DNA of 64,000 bases from Trichomonas vaginalis G3 (Eukaryota; Parabasalia; Trichomonadida; Trichomonadidae): the NCBI RefSeq assembly GCF_026262505.1, contig NC_067207.1, positions 26,876,082 through 26,940,081 on the forward strand, in the 5' to 3' direction. The translations under genes and the position numbers were made by a program. Position 1 is the stretch's first letter, and each line of letters starts with the position of its first letter. Shown piece after piece: positions 1 through 10,113 of the stretch. Below the pieces are notes generated by a model that was given only the letters and a program-made list of their open reading frames with translations, had not been told where the DNA came from and did no database searches.

Positions 1-42
1 ATTATTTTTAATTAACCTTATTTCTTTCCCAATTCCTGATTT

Positions 43-51
43 ATTTTATTC
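43..51. other. Left target-site duplication of MULE B
   Basis: ATTTTATTC here is repeated at 23896-23904 directly outside the two ends of MULE B. The interrupted host sequence is MULE A. Confidence 0.85.
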
Positions 52-239
52 GAGAAAGGGACAGACTAGCCCATTGTCACTTTTTAATTTAGCAAATGAA
101 CGCTTATGGAGTGGAGTTTTTGGGTAAATCTGATTTGCTTATAAATGAAATAAAATTAAAAGAAACCATATTGGCATTATATTATGCAAAAATAAATAAT
201 CTTACTTAGTACTTTTAAAGTTAATTTCAGAAAAAATTT

Positions 240-402
240 GACACAATGGTATCCGGCACATACAAGTGGTGTACAACCAAAATATAAGTTGGTTTAAACA
301 TATATTGCTATATCTCATGATCTTACTTAGTACTTTTAAAGTTAATTTCAGAAAAAATTTGACACAATGGTATCCGGCACATACAAGTGGTGTACAACCA
401 AA
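240..402 (+). repeat. Subterminal 121-bp repeat, two copies (MULE B)
   Basis: Two copies with a 121-bp step; GACACAATGG recurs at 240 and 361. The same unit occurs about twice in MULE C and nine times in MULE A. Confidence 0.8.
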
Positions 403-564
403 ATTTCATATCCCTAGTTTTACATTTATGTTTAGTTTTATTTCACCTAATTTTCAAAGATCATAATTGAATTAGATGGCCAAGCTATTCAAAATACGAC
501 CAAGCTTATCAAAATAAGACCAATATATTCAAAATTCTTTATTCTTTCAAATCATTTCATTTTA

Positions 565-1820
565 ATGCAGATCCAAGATCACGAACTCACATATATCGAG
601 TTGCTTAAGTATCGAGTGCAACAAGAAATCCAAGCAGGTTGTAGTTATTCATATAAAACTAGGAAAGAAAGAAATCAAATCCAATTTAATTGTAAGTGGC
701 CGAATTGTCCATGTCGCTTCCTTGTTGATACACTTCCCGATGACAAGTACCACATACGAAAATGTATTAACACCCACAATCATTCTGCCCTTTTCCAAAC
801 AAATCACAACAAATTACATCATATTTTTATAGATCTTATTTAACAAGATATTTTGAATCAAATCAAGACCGTGTTTACGCACAATTAAGGTGTTTCAAAG
901 ATCTTAATATCCCATTTGATAGTGGGATCATTCCGGAAATGTTTCAACAATCTACAAATGCTTTAAAAAAGTTTTCTAAACGCCTTCATGCAATCAATAC
1001 CCGTTTCTCAGCGGATGATGTTACATCTCTTGCAATTTTTGTCGACATGGTTAAGAGTCATTCTCCAGATGATCTCATCGAGTTTATTCACGAGCCAGAT
1101 CGTATGATTTTCTATTACGCCCCATTCGAAGCAAATGCTTTTTCACATCAAATACAAACTTATCACATTGATTCCACTTATAAGCTCTTGCGCTCTCGCA
1201 TACCATTTTATGCCGTCACTGGCAAATTCGCGGAATCAATTGTTTTTCCGTTTTTGTATTTTTTCGTTTGGCCCGACACAAGTGAAAATATACAAGTTTG
1301 TCTCACAGCATATTTTGGCTCCATCAATCGCGAACCATCTTATTTTTCAATGGACTGCGCACCTCAAATCACAAATGCTGTTGAAACAGCCATCCCCTTA
1401 TGCCAGATCATTTGGTGTGGCGTTCATGTGTTGCGCGCTGTCATGAGAAAGGCTGAAAAGTTTCAAGATCGTTCCAACTTCGAAACTTTCTATAACTTAA
1501 TGAAGTTATTGGTCTTTGGTTCTGAAGAGGAAGAAATTGATCCTGATGAAGTTTACAACAATTTAGAAGAAATTTTAAATGAGGAACCTGCTGCCCGTGA
1601 ATATTTTGACCGACAGTGGCGCCATCATCTTGACATGTGGATGCTTCGCTATAGAAATGAAGGAGATGGAACAAACAACATCTCGGAATCACATTTCAAG
1701 GTTTTGAAGCACCAGTACTTCCCAGAAAGGCGAAATCTTCGACTCGATGAACTTGTCATCGAGTTATATTCCAGTGTTGTTCCTTCATTCCTGATTAAGT
1801 TGCAAATTAAAGGTCTGGAT
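565..1820 (+). pseudogene. MULE B transposase, 5' part (frameshifted, interrupted by Maverick)
   Basis: This is the same protein as the intact 480-aa MULE C transposase: an N-terminal Cys/His zinc-binding region, then a MULE transposase domain. Two lesions are visible. First, one C is missing from a CCCC run near 787-790 (MULE C has four), which shifts frame after about 75 codons; the good frame resumes by 939 at the latest. Second, the Maverick enters at 1821, around codon 419. The 3' end of the gene resumes at 23498. DDE residues sit in the HIDST, SMDCAP and NNISES motifs, and the CGVH motif is present. The gene cannot give a full-length transposase as it stands. Confidence 0.9.
1816..1820. 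other. Left target-site duplication of the Maverick
   Basis: TGGAT here and at 23493-23497. Removing the element and one copy restores the transposase codons around GLDSER seen in MULE C. Confidence 0.9.
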
Positions 1821-1966
1821 AGTTAGTATACAAGTCTTGGGTATGGTGGCACTGCGTTCCACCTTACCCAATACTTGTGAATTTGACACTTTACAAAACC
1901 GTTAACGTATATTTTACAACATGAACGCAAAAACTAATTTAACCTTAAATATTTACAAAGCCGCCA

Positions 1967-2047
1967 ACCACTTCACTAACGAACTCACTAATGTAAAAAA
2001 TAAACGTTCTCACTATCGTTCTCACTAACGACTTCACTAATGTTCTC
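1967..2047 (+). repeat. Subterminal iteron array in left TIR
   Basis: About six ~12-bp units are built on TTCTCACTAACG-like and TTCACTAATG-like words. They lie between the outer terminus and the TIR gene. Arrays of this kind could bind a terminal protein or transposition factor, but that role is inferred only. Confidence 0.6.
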
Positions 2048-2330
2048 ATAAATTTTCCTCAATATCTTCATCATCAGTGTTAACCCTATTGTAGTCATAC
2101 TTGAAGCCATAAACTTTCTCTAACTTCTTAACGTACAATTTACATAACTTACCTTCGTCATCGTATGGTTTAATGATATAACTATTTCTATCTTTATACA
2201 CAGTCAATGAAAAGTCAACTGGTCTCGGATGTATTTGAAAGAACATGTTATGCTCAGGAAGGAAGAATAAATGTTTAAATGTATGTTTGTTATACTGTGG
2301 AATTCGAATGAGTTGCTTTTGTTCTGTCAT
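2046..2330 (-). CDS. TIR-borne hypothetical protein, 94 aa (left copy)
   Basis: I do not recognise the family. The protein starts MTEQKQLIRIPQYNKHTF, is rich in Lys, Tyr and Phe through most of its length, and ends in an acidic tail (DDEDIEE). It has no signal peptide or membrane segment. The gene lies wholly inside the terminal inverted repeat, so the element carries two identical copies (see 22983-23267), both reading outward toward the ends. Both copies have an intact frame although many single-copy genes in the element are broken. Exchange between the TIRs may help keep them intact, or the protein may matter to the element; both are inferences. Confidence 0.7.
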   Translation of the reverse strand: MTEQKQLIRIPQYNKHTFKHLFFLPEHNMFFQIHPRPVDFSLTVYKDRNSYIIKPYDDEGKLCKLYVKKLEKVYGFKYDYNRVNTDDEDIEENL

Positions 2331-2417
2331 TTACATCCAAATAAAAAATTTCAGTAAACTTAAAAATAAAATAAAAAATTAATGATATCACCACCCGCAC
2401 ACGTATGAAAACATAGC

Positions 2418-2480
2418 ACAAAAATAAATTTAGGGTAGAAGGTTAGATCTAACCCGATATCTAACCTCTTTTCTAACCTG
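2418..2480 (+). promoter_or_regulatory. Five-unit structured motif, TIR copy (left)
   Basis: A leader close to AAAAATAAATTTA is followed by two direct units (GGTAGA, GGTTAGA) and three inverted units (TCTAACC) at 12-bp steps. It lies between the 94-aa gene and the end of the 2487-3014 gene. The function is unknown; see the finding on covarying units. Confidence 0.7.
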
Positions 2481-2486
2481 TTGAAT

Positions 2487-3014
2487 TCATTGCTTTATAA
2501 CTCTCTTCCTTGGTTTCTTTTTAGTTGCTTTCTTCACGTCTGTCTCCAACTTGACTGTCTTTCTTCTTCGTCCGTAATGATACCAGTTACTTCCACCAGT
2601 CAATGGGTCAAATGGTCTTTCGTAAGGATTTCCATACATTCCATAGGGACCATACGGAAGAACTACTGGTGGAGAAGAAACATTTTCTTTAGTTCCATCG
2701 AATCTATTTAAATGCATTGTTTCACCTTTCATCTGGTCATTAAAGTCTTTTGCGTGTTTTGCAAACTCATCGTCCTTTCCTAAAGCATTTTCTGACTCAG
2801 TCGCAACCAAATTGGATGCTTTATTTATGAGCCCTATTTTATTTAATCTTAACTTCTTTGCAACCCAGCCTCCAATCTTCCCTTTATTTGCATCTAATGT
2901 CTTCGAAACCCTTCCTCCACTCATTTTATTTACTGCGTCATAAGCCCCAAGTGCTTTTGCTCCAAATGCTAATGCTTTTGTTCCCATTGCGCCTAAAGCT
3001 GTCCAAGCTACCAT
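2487..3014 (-). CDS. Small basic Maverick protein, 175 aa (possible virion/core protein)
   Basis: The N-terminal ~25 residues are rich in Ala and Gly and moderately hydrophobic (MVAWTALGAMGTKALAFGAK). The middle is basic and helical. A Pro/Tyr/Gly-rich stretch (PYGPYGMYGNPYERPFDP) follows, and the C-terminus is strongly basic (KKATKKKPRKRVIKQ). This pattern would suit a DNA-binding or capsid-internal protein, but I recognise no family. The ATG at 3014 directly follows the stop codon of the upstream 65-aa gene with no spacer, suggesting linked expression. The last codons lie in the left TIR. Confidence 0.6.
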   Translation of the reverse strand: MVAWTALGAMGTKALAFGAKALGAYDAVNKMSGGRVSKTLDANKGKIGGWVAKKLRLNKIGLINKASNLVATESENALGKDDEFAKHAKDFNDQMKGETMHLNRFDGTKENVSSPPVVLPYGPYGMYGNPYERPFDPLTGGSNWYHYGRRRKTVKLETDVKKATKKKPRKRVIKQ

Positions 3015-3212
3015 TTACACCATATTAAAATCATCTCTCTTCAATATTATCTCATAAAAGTTCTCGTTACTGGAGAAAGTCAATGAAACATAAACATTCT
3101 CATTCATAAACTTCTTTCTTATCTCATCTATACGCTTCAAAATGTCTGAACAATTGCTAACATCTTCTACAACAGTTATTTCATCATGAATGACCTTCAA
3201 GAACAAGCTCAT
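3015..3212 (-). CDS. Hypothetical protein, 65 aa
   Basis: A short intact frame sits between two others with zero spacing: its ATG directly follows the TAA of the upstream gene, and its own TAA directly precedes the next ATG. The protein starts MSLFLKVIHDEITVVEDVSN and has mixed helix and strand character with no recognisable motif. The stop-to-start packing supports it as a real gene within this minus-strand cluster. Confidence 0.5.
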   Translation of the reverse strand: MSLFLKVIHDEITVVEDVSNCSDILKRIDEIRKKFMNENVYVSLTFSSNENFYEIILKRDDFNMV

Positions 3213-4145
3213 TTAATATGCTATTAAAATCATCTCAATAATGAGTCCATCCTTTCCATCTTTAGGTAGCACAACATCTTTCATTGAAGAAGGTTCGACA
3301 AGTCTTATGTTAAACTTACTGACAAAGTTTGTTATACTATAATGCTTCGGCGGCGAATACATGTAGTTTGAAAGACATAATATAGATTCTTCAGCAAATT
3401 CACTTATACTGGATTTTATAACAATGTTCTCACGAGACCAAATACCACCAATTGACAATCTTGTAAGCAATCCTGCTGAACCTTCTACTGTAAACGTCGA
3501 TGGTAACATTCCACGAAGGTCATCTATTGACATCTTTGAGTCACTGAATTTAAATATTTTCTTAAAGCAATCGTCTTTCATCTAACCATGCAATAGCTTT
3601 GAAGTTTTCATTCGAATATACATCTGCTTCATTAAATGTAAAACCTGACTTCTTTGCAGAGACGACTTTAAAATCTATTGATTTGTTTCAAAATTATATG
3701 CTATGGTAACTTCTGAAGGTAATGGATGTCCTTCCGCAGTCAGTTGTTCTCTCACTACCGTTTGAAGCTTTGTGTTAAAAACTTTCATGTCATCTCCTGT
3801 GTCTAAGGTTCACATACACAGCAACAGGAAAACTATCTTGCTTCTTTGTTTCATCATTATACTCAAAACATTAAAGTTCTTCAATAATATTGTTCTTCCT
3901 GCTGGAATACTTCTAACTTGTCTTATTTCAATAGCTTTCTCACCTCCTACATACTCTACCCAGTGTCTTGGATATTCATAAGTATACTGACTTTCTTGAA
4001 TTTTGGTTGGTTTCATCATAACGTGTTCATAGTATATCTTTATACTCTTGTCAGTTAGACTCGGTGCTATGTTCTGAATATTTCTGACTTGCATTTTTAA
4101 TGGAGATAAAATGAAGCATTTAATACATGACGTAGATGAAGACAT
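3213..4145 (-). pseudogene. Broken structural-type gene, possibly a second minor capsid paralogue
   Basis: The first ~100 codons (from 4145; ATG also at 4092) and the last 122 codons (3213-3581) are in different frames. Between them, alternate frames of 3590-3860 carry plausible protein text such as GDDMKVFNTKLQTVV and EVTIAYNFETN. One gene of about 300 aa broken by several single-base indels explains this best. The N-terminal part resembles the 18815-19673 protein: an aromatic-Pro-aromatic segment (YEYPRHWVEYV) is followed by EKAIEI, compared with FKFPTDWIVNI and EKYIGI there. I infer a related virion protein, but the similarity is weak and by eye. Confidence 0.5.
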
Positions 4146-4199
4146 GAATGAAAACAGACAAACTTAACTCTTCTCTCATTCTTCCTTTCAGTAAGGACT

Positions 4200-4997
4200 A
4201 TGAGTTCTGTTCAAATGGTGTTATTTCTATTGTGGAAAGATGGGTTCAGGTAAGACATTTAACCTCATTCGTCATATACTCATAACAGAGCGTTTAGGAA
4301 ACGACTCTTACTATGACCAAATCATTATATCAGCAACTTCAGACTCTATGGATTCAACAGCGAAAACATTTATGTCAAAAGTTCAAGCCTCTGTCGTTAA
4401 AGTTCCAGATGAACTCATTGAATTTCTTCAACGTTACATTCGACGTAAAGAAAATATTATGCCATCGTAGAGTTATACAGTCAGGAATGCAAAAGACTTC
4501 TGAGGAGATGGAAAGAATTATTGACAAACACCACTTACGTCAATACTCAGGAGTTTACGATATGAAACGACTGACAAACTACATTCTATCAAAACTTTCA
4601 AAATACCCCTTCAAAAAATATCCTTCAAACACTCTGTTAGTTTGCGACGACTTCGCCGGAAAAGGTTTAGTGTCAAAAGCCAGACTCACCATTAGCTAAC
4701 ATCATTACTAAAGTCAGACATTACCATTTAACTGTAGCAATACTTATGCAAACATGGAGGTTTTTAGCTTTAAACATAAAACGTCTCATAACTGACTTCG
4801 TTATCTTTCAAGGTTTCTCACGCTATGATATTGAACTCATTTGGAAACAGTCAGGTATAACATTACCTTTTGAAGAAATTTGGGAAGCATATAAGTCTCT
4901 CATCTCTCCTCGTTCATACCTTGAGATTCATATCATGACTAATACCATTAAAGTCAAAAATATTCCATGGAACGACCAACATTGTTTTAAAGTTTAA
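4200..4997 (+). pseudogene. ATP: Packaging ATPase (FtsK/HerA, A32-like), frameshifted
   Basis: A Walker A motif, GKMGSGKT, lies at about 4235-4258. A Walker B-like hydrophobic stretch ending in DD (TLLVCDDF) is near 4635-4660. A following conserved block contains a Gln (ILMQTWR) near 4740. Together these identify the genome-packaging ATPase of Polinton-like elements, which pumps DNA into capsids. The gene runs through at least three frames: indels lie around the Walker A region (CAAATGG and GTGGAAAG runs), near 4455-4490 and near 4690. The likely start is ATG at 4200. The 3' end overlaps the convergent 4987-5502 gene by 11 bp. This copy should not encode an intact ATPase if the sequence is correct. 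Confidence 0.8.
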
Positions 4998-5502
4998 CCT
5001 TCAATTGACTGATGGTAAACAAATTCCATGCATCTCTGTCGCCATTTCTGTTAATATTTTTGCTGTCATTCATATCATCCACTTCCCATCCGTTAGCTTT
5101 TGAGGATATGTTAGAATAGCTGTTCTTAAATGAAGGCTTTTCACCTTTGAGAGCATAAACTCTATAACTTTCTGCATACTTTATGTTTGAACCTCCTGAG
5201 CCATCATTGACATAAATTTTTATAGGCTTCCACCCTTTGTTCATGTTCCTGCTTCTTCCCTTAGCTCTTTTGTTCAGTAGTTCTACATCTTTATACACAG
5301 CTCCTGTCTCAGTGAATTCAACAATATTTTCATTCGTTAGCTTTACATTCAAACCCTTGTCGAGTATATTGTTCATTTCATACATATAAAAGGTTTTTAT
5401 TCTATATGAAATGAGAAGCAAATCCATCTTAGCTGGTGCCGTTAATGTTCCAATTGAACCAACATCAAATGTTGACTCACGAACGACAAACAATATTGTC
5501 AT
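4987..5502 (-). CDS. Hypothetical Maverick protein, 171 aa
   Basis: An intact frame opening MTILFVVRESTFDVGSIGTL. The first half is hydrophobic and strand-like; the second half is hydrophilic and rich in Asn, Ser and Lys. There is no membrane anchor and no catalytic motif I can name. I looked for an adenain-type His/Asp/Cys arrangement and found none. It converges on the ATPase gene with a small 3' overlap and is divergent from the 5521 gene with a gap of only 18 bp. Confidence 0.55.
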   Translation of the reverse strand: MTILFVVRESTFDVGSIGTLTAPAKMDLLLISYRIKTFYMYEMNNILDKGLNVKLTNENIVEFTETGAVYKDVELLNKRAKGRSRNMNKGWKPIKIYVNDGSGGSNIKYAESYRVYALKGEKPSFKNSYSNISSKANGWEVDDMNDSKNINRNGDRDAWNLFTISQLKVKL

Positions 5503-5520
5503 AAAGAACTATAGTTCAGA

Positions 5521-6024
5521 GTGTTTGAAAGAAAAAGAACCAGACTGAAATCCGTGAATTTAAACTCAGCTTCAAACGCTAACGCTACATCAGATGTTAA
5601 GTTAGAGTATCCACCACTGGACCAAATTCTTTCAAGAGAAGCCAACGACAACCCTTACACAAATGTTCAAACAAATCCTTCAGATAACGTAGACCATTAC
5701 CTTCTTCAGTTATACCAAACAATTTTACTCAAAGACGATAAGAAGCTTTTGACAAATCTTATAAGCAAGAACCAAATAATTCTAACAAAGGAGGACCTTG
5801 AAAATGTTATCTCACGAATAACAGGGAAACAATGTGTCATTGACTATCTCGACCCTGAAATCGAATGCTGTGGTCAAACGCCACCATTCATGAAAATAGG
5901 TAACATCCGCATCATTGAAACACCAGGAACTACAGGAGTTGAGTTTAAGTATAAATATTCGAACGAGTATACAAAACTTTCAACAGAATATAAACTTTGC
6001 TTGAAATATGTTTTAGTAAATTAA
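5521..6024 (+). CDS. Hypothetical Maverick protein, ~167 aa (start unclear)
   Basis: The open frame runs to the TAA at 6024, but there is no in-frame ATG near the 5' end: GTG at 5521 follows an in-frame TAG at 5512. The true start has probably been lost or frame-shifted. The N-terminus is basic (FERKRTRLKSV), the middle acidic and helical, and the C-terminal third strand-rich with several Cys (IECCGQTPPF). No family recognised. The 3' end overlaps the convergent 6021-6290 gene by four bases. Confidence 0.5.
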   Translation: MFERKRTRLKSVNLNSASNANATSDVKLEYPPLDQILSREANDNPYTNVQTNPSDNVDHYLLQLYQTILLKDDKKLLTNLISKNQIILTKEDLENVISRITGKQCVIDYLDPEIECCGQTPPFMKIGNIRIIETPGTTGVEFKYKYSNEYTKLSTEYKLCLKYVLVN

Positions 6025-6290
6025 AGCAATTTGTAATATCTGTCCAAAACTTCTTCAACAGTATCGAACTCATCTTCATAATGCAAACCTAATCTTATTG
6101 ACTTGGTGCAGTTTTCACTAACACAATATAGCGCTTTGCGCTCGGCGCCTTTGACGCCTTTTTCTGTTCTCTTGACTGACATAACTAACTCATTTGTTTC
6201 ATCAAACAGCAACAACCAAAGTTCATGACCTAATACATAACATTCATACTTTATATTTTTAGCTCTGAGTTCTCTTGTAAGCTGTTGCAT
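6021..6290 (-). CDS. Hypothetical Maverick protein, 89 aa
   Basis: A short intact frame starting MQQLTRELRAKNIKYECYVL. Sequence predicts alternating strands and helices, with three Cys and no membrane segment. Its ATG follows a TAA in another frame without a spacer, the same packing seen at 3014 and 3212. No family recognised. Confidence 0.5.
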   Translation of the reverse strand: MQQLTRELRAKNIKYECYVLGHELWLLLFDETNELVMSVKRTEKGVKGAERKALYCVSENCTKSIRLGLHYEDEFDTVEEVLDRYYKLL

Positions 6291-6292
6291 TT

Positions 6293-7012
6293 AATATTTT
6301 CTAAAAAGTCAACTTCAACAGTCATTCGCACTGGTGCCTTCAGTTCTACAGGCTCTCCTTGAAAGTCAACAAGTCTGAATTGCATGTCTTTCAAATTATG
6401 AGGACTAATGCGAACCCATTTACCTAAATGAGTTGCTATGACAGGAACGTTTGGAATGAACATTGAATTGACTGCATAACAGAAGATTTATATTCTACTG
6501 AACCTTTACTATTAACTCCTGAAATGCCTGTGACATTAGCTATTTTTGACTCAATGTACAAACAATTACCATAACATACGTATGGAACAGATTTCATCTC
6601 AATCGTTTTGTCAACACTTTTCAAAGGAAATGTCATATGGTATGCTCCCAAAGAAGTTGTACTCTATGACTCATTCGTTTATCTTGAACTCTTTCTTGCT
6701 ACTGAACTTCAATGTTCCCTCAGAAGAGAGTTCGACATCTATGTTGTCAATAGTTTCTTCATTTATGAGAGTATCTATGACTCCAGCAATTTTATCTATT
6801 CTATACTCTGCTCTGTTAGGAAATGTTACAACACTTCTTTTGTCATCTATTTCAATCTCTATGAAATCTGTTTCATCTGTTATGACAAAAGTTGCGATAG
6901 TATTGAAGTCAACAACTCTGAAAGCAAGCGCTTCATTCTGAAGACCTAAGTTTGTTTGTAGCTTTACTGTCCCGTATTCGTTTGGGTCTGTACTTTGCAA
7001 ATAGAACAACAT
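6293..7012 (-). pseudogene. Broken Maverick gene, ~240 codons, probable strand-rich structural protein
   Basis: Three consecutive open segments (6671-7012, 6436-6651, 6251-6463) lie head to tail in different frames with no space for separate promoters. The first starts at a good ATG (7012) and encodes beta-rich text such as ALAFRVVDFNTIATFVI. The last has a similar pattern (MQFRLVDFQGEPVEL), hinting at an internal duplication with RVVDF/RLVDF in both. I read it as one gene with at least two frameshifts. It is divergent from the fibre gene, with 17 bp between the two ATGs. A virion structural role is inferred from strand content and location only. Confidence 0.5.
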
Positions 7013-7029
7013 TTTATTCTCATTAAAAT

Positions 7030-10000
7030 ATGACTATTGCTGCATATGCGTATGAAACAAATGAAGCAAGAAGAGCACATGAACTAGTAAACGAAAACTC
7101 AACTTTAACCATTGAAGGCAATGATTTAGTCATTGACGATGGAAAAACTAAAAAAGTCATTGATTTCGATACTTTTAACACTTATGACCCATTCATTACA
7201 ACAAGCAAGGTTCCATCATAAATGATGGAACGGTGCAATATATAAATTCTACAGTAGATGCCTCATTAGTGAAAGTATTAAATGTTCTCATTGAATTGTT
7301 AAAGAGCTTTCGATTTGACGACAACATTAAATGCCTAAAGAATTTAGTCATGAATGAGAAACAAATTCTCGGCGTTGCTGGTAGCAGTAATGATGTACAC
7401 CTTATGACATTAGAATATTATAACGAACATAAAGATGAACTGAAAGGAGAGAAGGGTGACACCGGACCTCAAGGACCACAAGGAATACAAGGAATACAAG
7501 GACCTCAAGGCGAAAACGGTTTGGATGGAAAGGATGGAAAGGATGGAAAAACTGCTAAATCATGGATATGGGACCTTATAAATACTGGTTTAACAGCTGC
7601 TTCATATGGAGTTCTTCAATACCAAATCGGAAAGATATGGGCGGTACTTGGTGAAGAAGTTTTAAATGACGTTAAAAATGCTTTGAACTTCATTTCAAAT
7701 GGTTCGGATACTATTAAAACTTTATCTGGTTGGATGCAAGAAACAAGGAGTCAAATAGATACTGTAAGACGTATAGCAAACAATGCACGTACGGGATTGG
7801 ATACTTTACGACAAGCACAAAATACACTAAAGGAAGCAAATGATATTCTTGGCTCAGTATCAGACATGCATGAAGATTGGCTTAAAGGTATTGACAAATC
7901 TTTAAAAAATCACAGTCAGTCTATTGCTGACTACAAGAAAAGTATAGATTTTTTACATAGTGCTATGGACGTACATGATGGAAGCATAAGGAACTTACTT
8001 AATGCTAACAATAACTTACCAGGAACTATTAAAGCATTTATAAAGTCCTTTGTAAAACCCGGTGCTCTAACATTTAGGTCTTTGAGAGCAAGAGCATTGA
8101 AGTCAAGAGATGCAGAAACTCCAACAGAACCTACAGAAGGAACTGAAACAACAGAAACTCCAAAAGAACCACCAAAACCAACAGCTAATGAAATATTGTT
8201 CGAATATTTTCCAAGGTACTCTGTTCTCATTGCATACATTCAAGAAATACTTAAGAAAGCAGACTTGACTTTAGGAGATGATGAAAGTTCTGTATATCTT
8301 TCGTTCCAGTTTCAAATAGCAGAACTTTTGAGACAGATATGCTTAATGTATGACAACATCTCTGATTTCACAAGATATGATGACGACCATGACCCCGAAC
8401 ATGGTGAAGAAGAAGTTTTACAAACATCCATTAAGACAGGAAAGGTTTTAACTCAAAGTCTCATTATTGACACCAAAGATGGCGAAGTGGACGTTCTTCA
8501 AGAGCTGAAGAAAAATACTTCTTCGGGAGGTGGTGGTAGGCATGAACTTGAAATAAATGAGATAGAAGAGAAATTAGCCGAAAAAGCAGATAAAGAACAT
8601 AAACACAATATCTCCGATATAAATGAACTTCAAGCTACATTAAATAGTAAAGCGGACAAAAATGAACTTGACGCAATGAACAAAGTTTTGAAATCTCATA
8701 AACACAACATCTCCGATATAAATGAACTTCAAGCTACATTAAATAGTAAAGCGGACAAGAACCATGTTCATTATATAACTTCAGACGAACAGATTATAAC
8801 GGACTACCATGGATATTTAACACGAAGTGATGAAGCGAAGACAAAAAATGTTAATGAAAGAAGATATAAATACATTCGTGCTAAAGGTTATGACATAAGC
8901 TGTACTGTACAGTATGATGTAGCTAAAGCACCAGAAGCATTTGGTTATACCGGTGAAATTTATGCCTCTACTTTCAATGTTAACGGTGTATTAGTTGAAC
9001 CAAGATTTATGTTAAGAGTTAAGGCAAAAATAACGTTTGAAGATGCTATTAAAAGTAAAGCTGACAAAGTTGAACTCGAAGCAACGAACAAAGTTTTGAA
9101 ATCTCATAAACACAACATCTCCGATATAAATGAACTTCAAGCTACATTAGACAGTAAAGCTGACAAGAACCATACACATAAATCCTTCACTACTGTTAGA
9201 GCAGACGACATAATATTGAACTTTGACCTTGGTTCAAGTGCACCATTAGAAAATCCAAGTACAAGCGTAAAAGATACTCTTAACAGTTTAGATAAGAGTT
9301 GCAGGAACATTGAAAGTCATGCCAGAAACTTTGAAGCATATGAACTACCGCAATGTTAGATAAGAAAGCAGACAAAACTTATGTAGATGAAGAACTAACA
9401 AAGAAATTTTCGAAACCAGATACAATGACATTTACAACAGAAATTATAAATGGTGAACCAGCAACTCCATTTGAATTTGTTAGAGGTCTTCAACCAGATA
9501 CTTTTGAATTTTTCTTGGATAATTCTATTGAACTAACATTACATTATAAAAGTGGAACAAATGCAACATTTCATCCGGGAGATACATTCCAAATGGTATT
9601 TAATGACATAAGTTCTTTAGAATATGTTTATAGAGTTATGAGCATATATGATTTAATATATCCTATAGGAGCTGTTTATACGTCTATGAATCCAATAAAT
9701 CCAAACACTTTATTTGGTGGTAGATGGTATGAAATAGTTGACAGTTTTCCATTCTACACTAATACTCAGTCAATGAAGATGGGAGGTTCAAAGAAAATAG
9801 GTATTGAAAACCTTCCTTCACATATGCATAGGTTCAGTGGAAGAACATCTGTGGAAGGAAACCATTCACATTCAATAACAAAAAGAGGTTATACAAATCT
9901 TGCAGCGGGTTCGGATAGACAGGGAATGCATAGATATGATATCAACTGACCCCAAAGATGTTAGCACAGGTATTTTCTGTGGAACTGCAGGAAATCATAC

Positions 10001-10094
10001 ACATGTTGTAGCTGGTATTACAGACCCAGCAGGTAATGGAAAAGATTATATGCCTCCTTATATAACAATGCACGCTTGGATACGAGTTGGTTAA
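7030..10094 (+). pseudogene. Long fibre protein: collagen-like stretch and phage tail-collar-like C-terminus (frameshifted)
   Basis: A ~1,020-codon gene reads through four frames. ATG 7030 opens 60-odd residues; a shift near 7209 leads into the 708-codon segment; further shifts lie near 9355 and 9945. About 12 Gly-X-Y triplets sit at 7445-7551 (GEKGDTGPQGPQG...). A coiled-coil-like helical part follows, then a TPTEPTEGTETTET linker, then three copies of HKHNISDINELQATL followed by SKAD near 8593, 8692 and 9103. The C-terminus (YPIGAVYTSMNP, LFGGRWYEI, NLPSHMHRF, GNHTHVV, PPYITMHAWIR) strongly resembles bacteriophage tail-collar/fibre tips. It probably forms a trimeric fibre on the virion for attachment. 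The +1/-1 breaks may be sequencing errors, because each flanking segment reads well. Confidence 0.8.
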
Positions 10095-10113
10095 AATCTT
10101 TAACTTTACATAA

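Larger units (their letters stand above)
1821..2503 (+). repeat. Maverick left terminal inverted repeat (683 bp)
   Basis: This is the near-perfect reverse complement of 22811-23492. The only difference I noticed is an extra G near 2433. It contains a subterminal array of ~12-bp repeats, a whole 94-aa gene and one copy of the five-unit structured motif. The inner boundary falls inside the last codons of the 2487-3014 gene. Confidence 0.92.

Noticed and set aside
4987-5502. Adenain-like cysteine protease expected in Polintons
   Set aside because: I searched this and the other small genes for a His, Asp/Glu, Cys arrangement with a typical HW context and could not find it.
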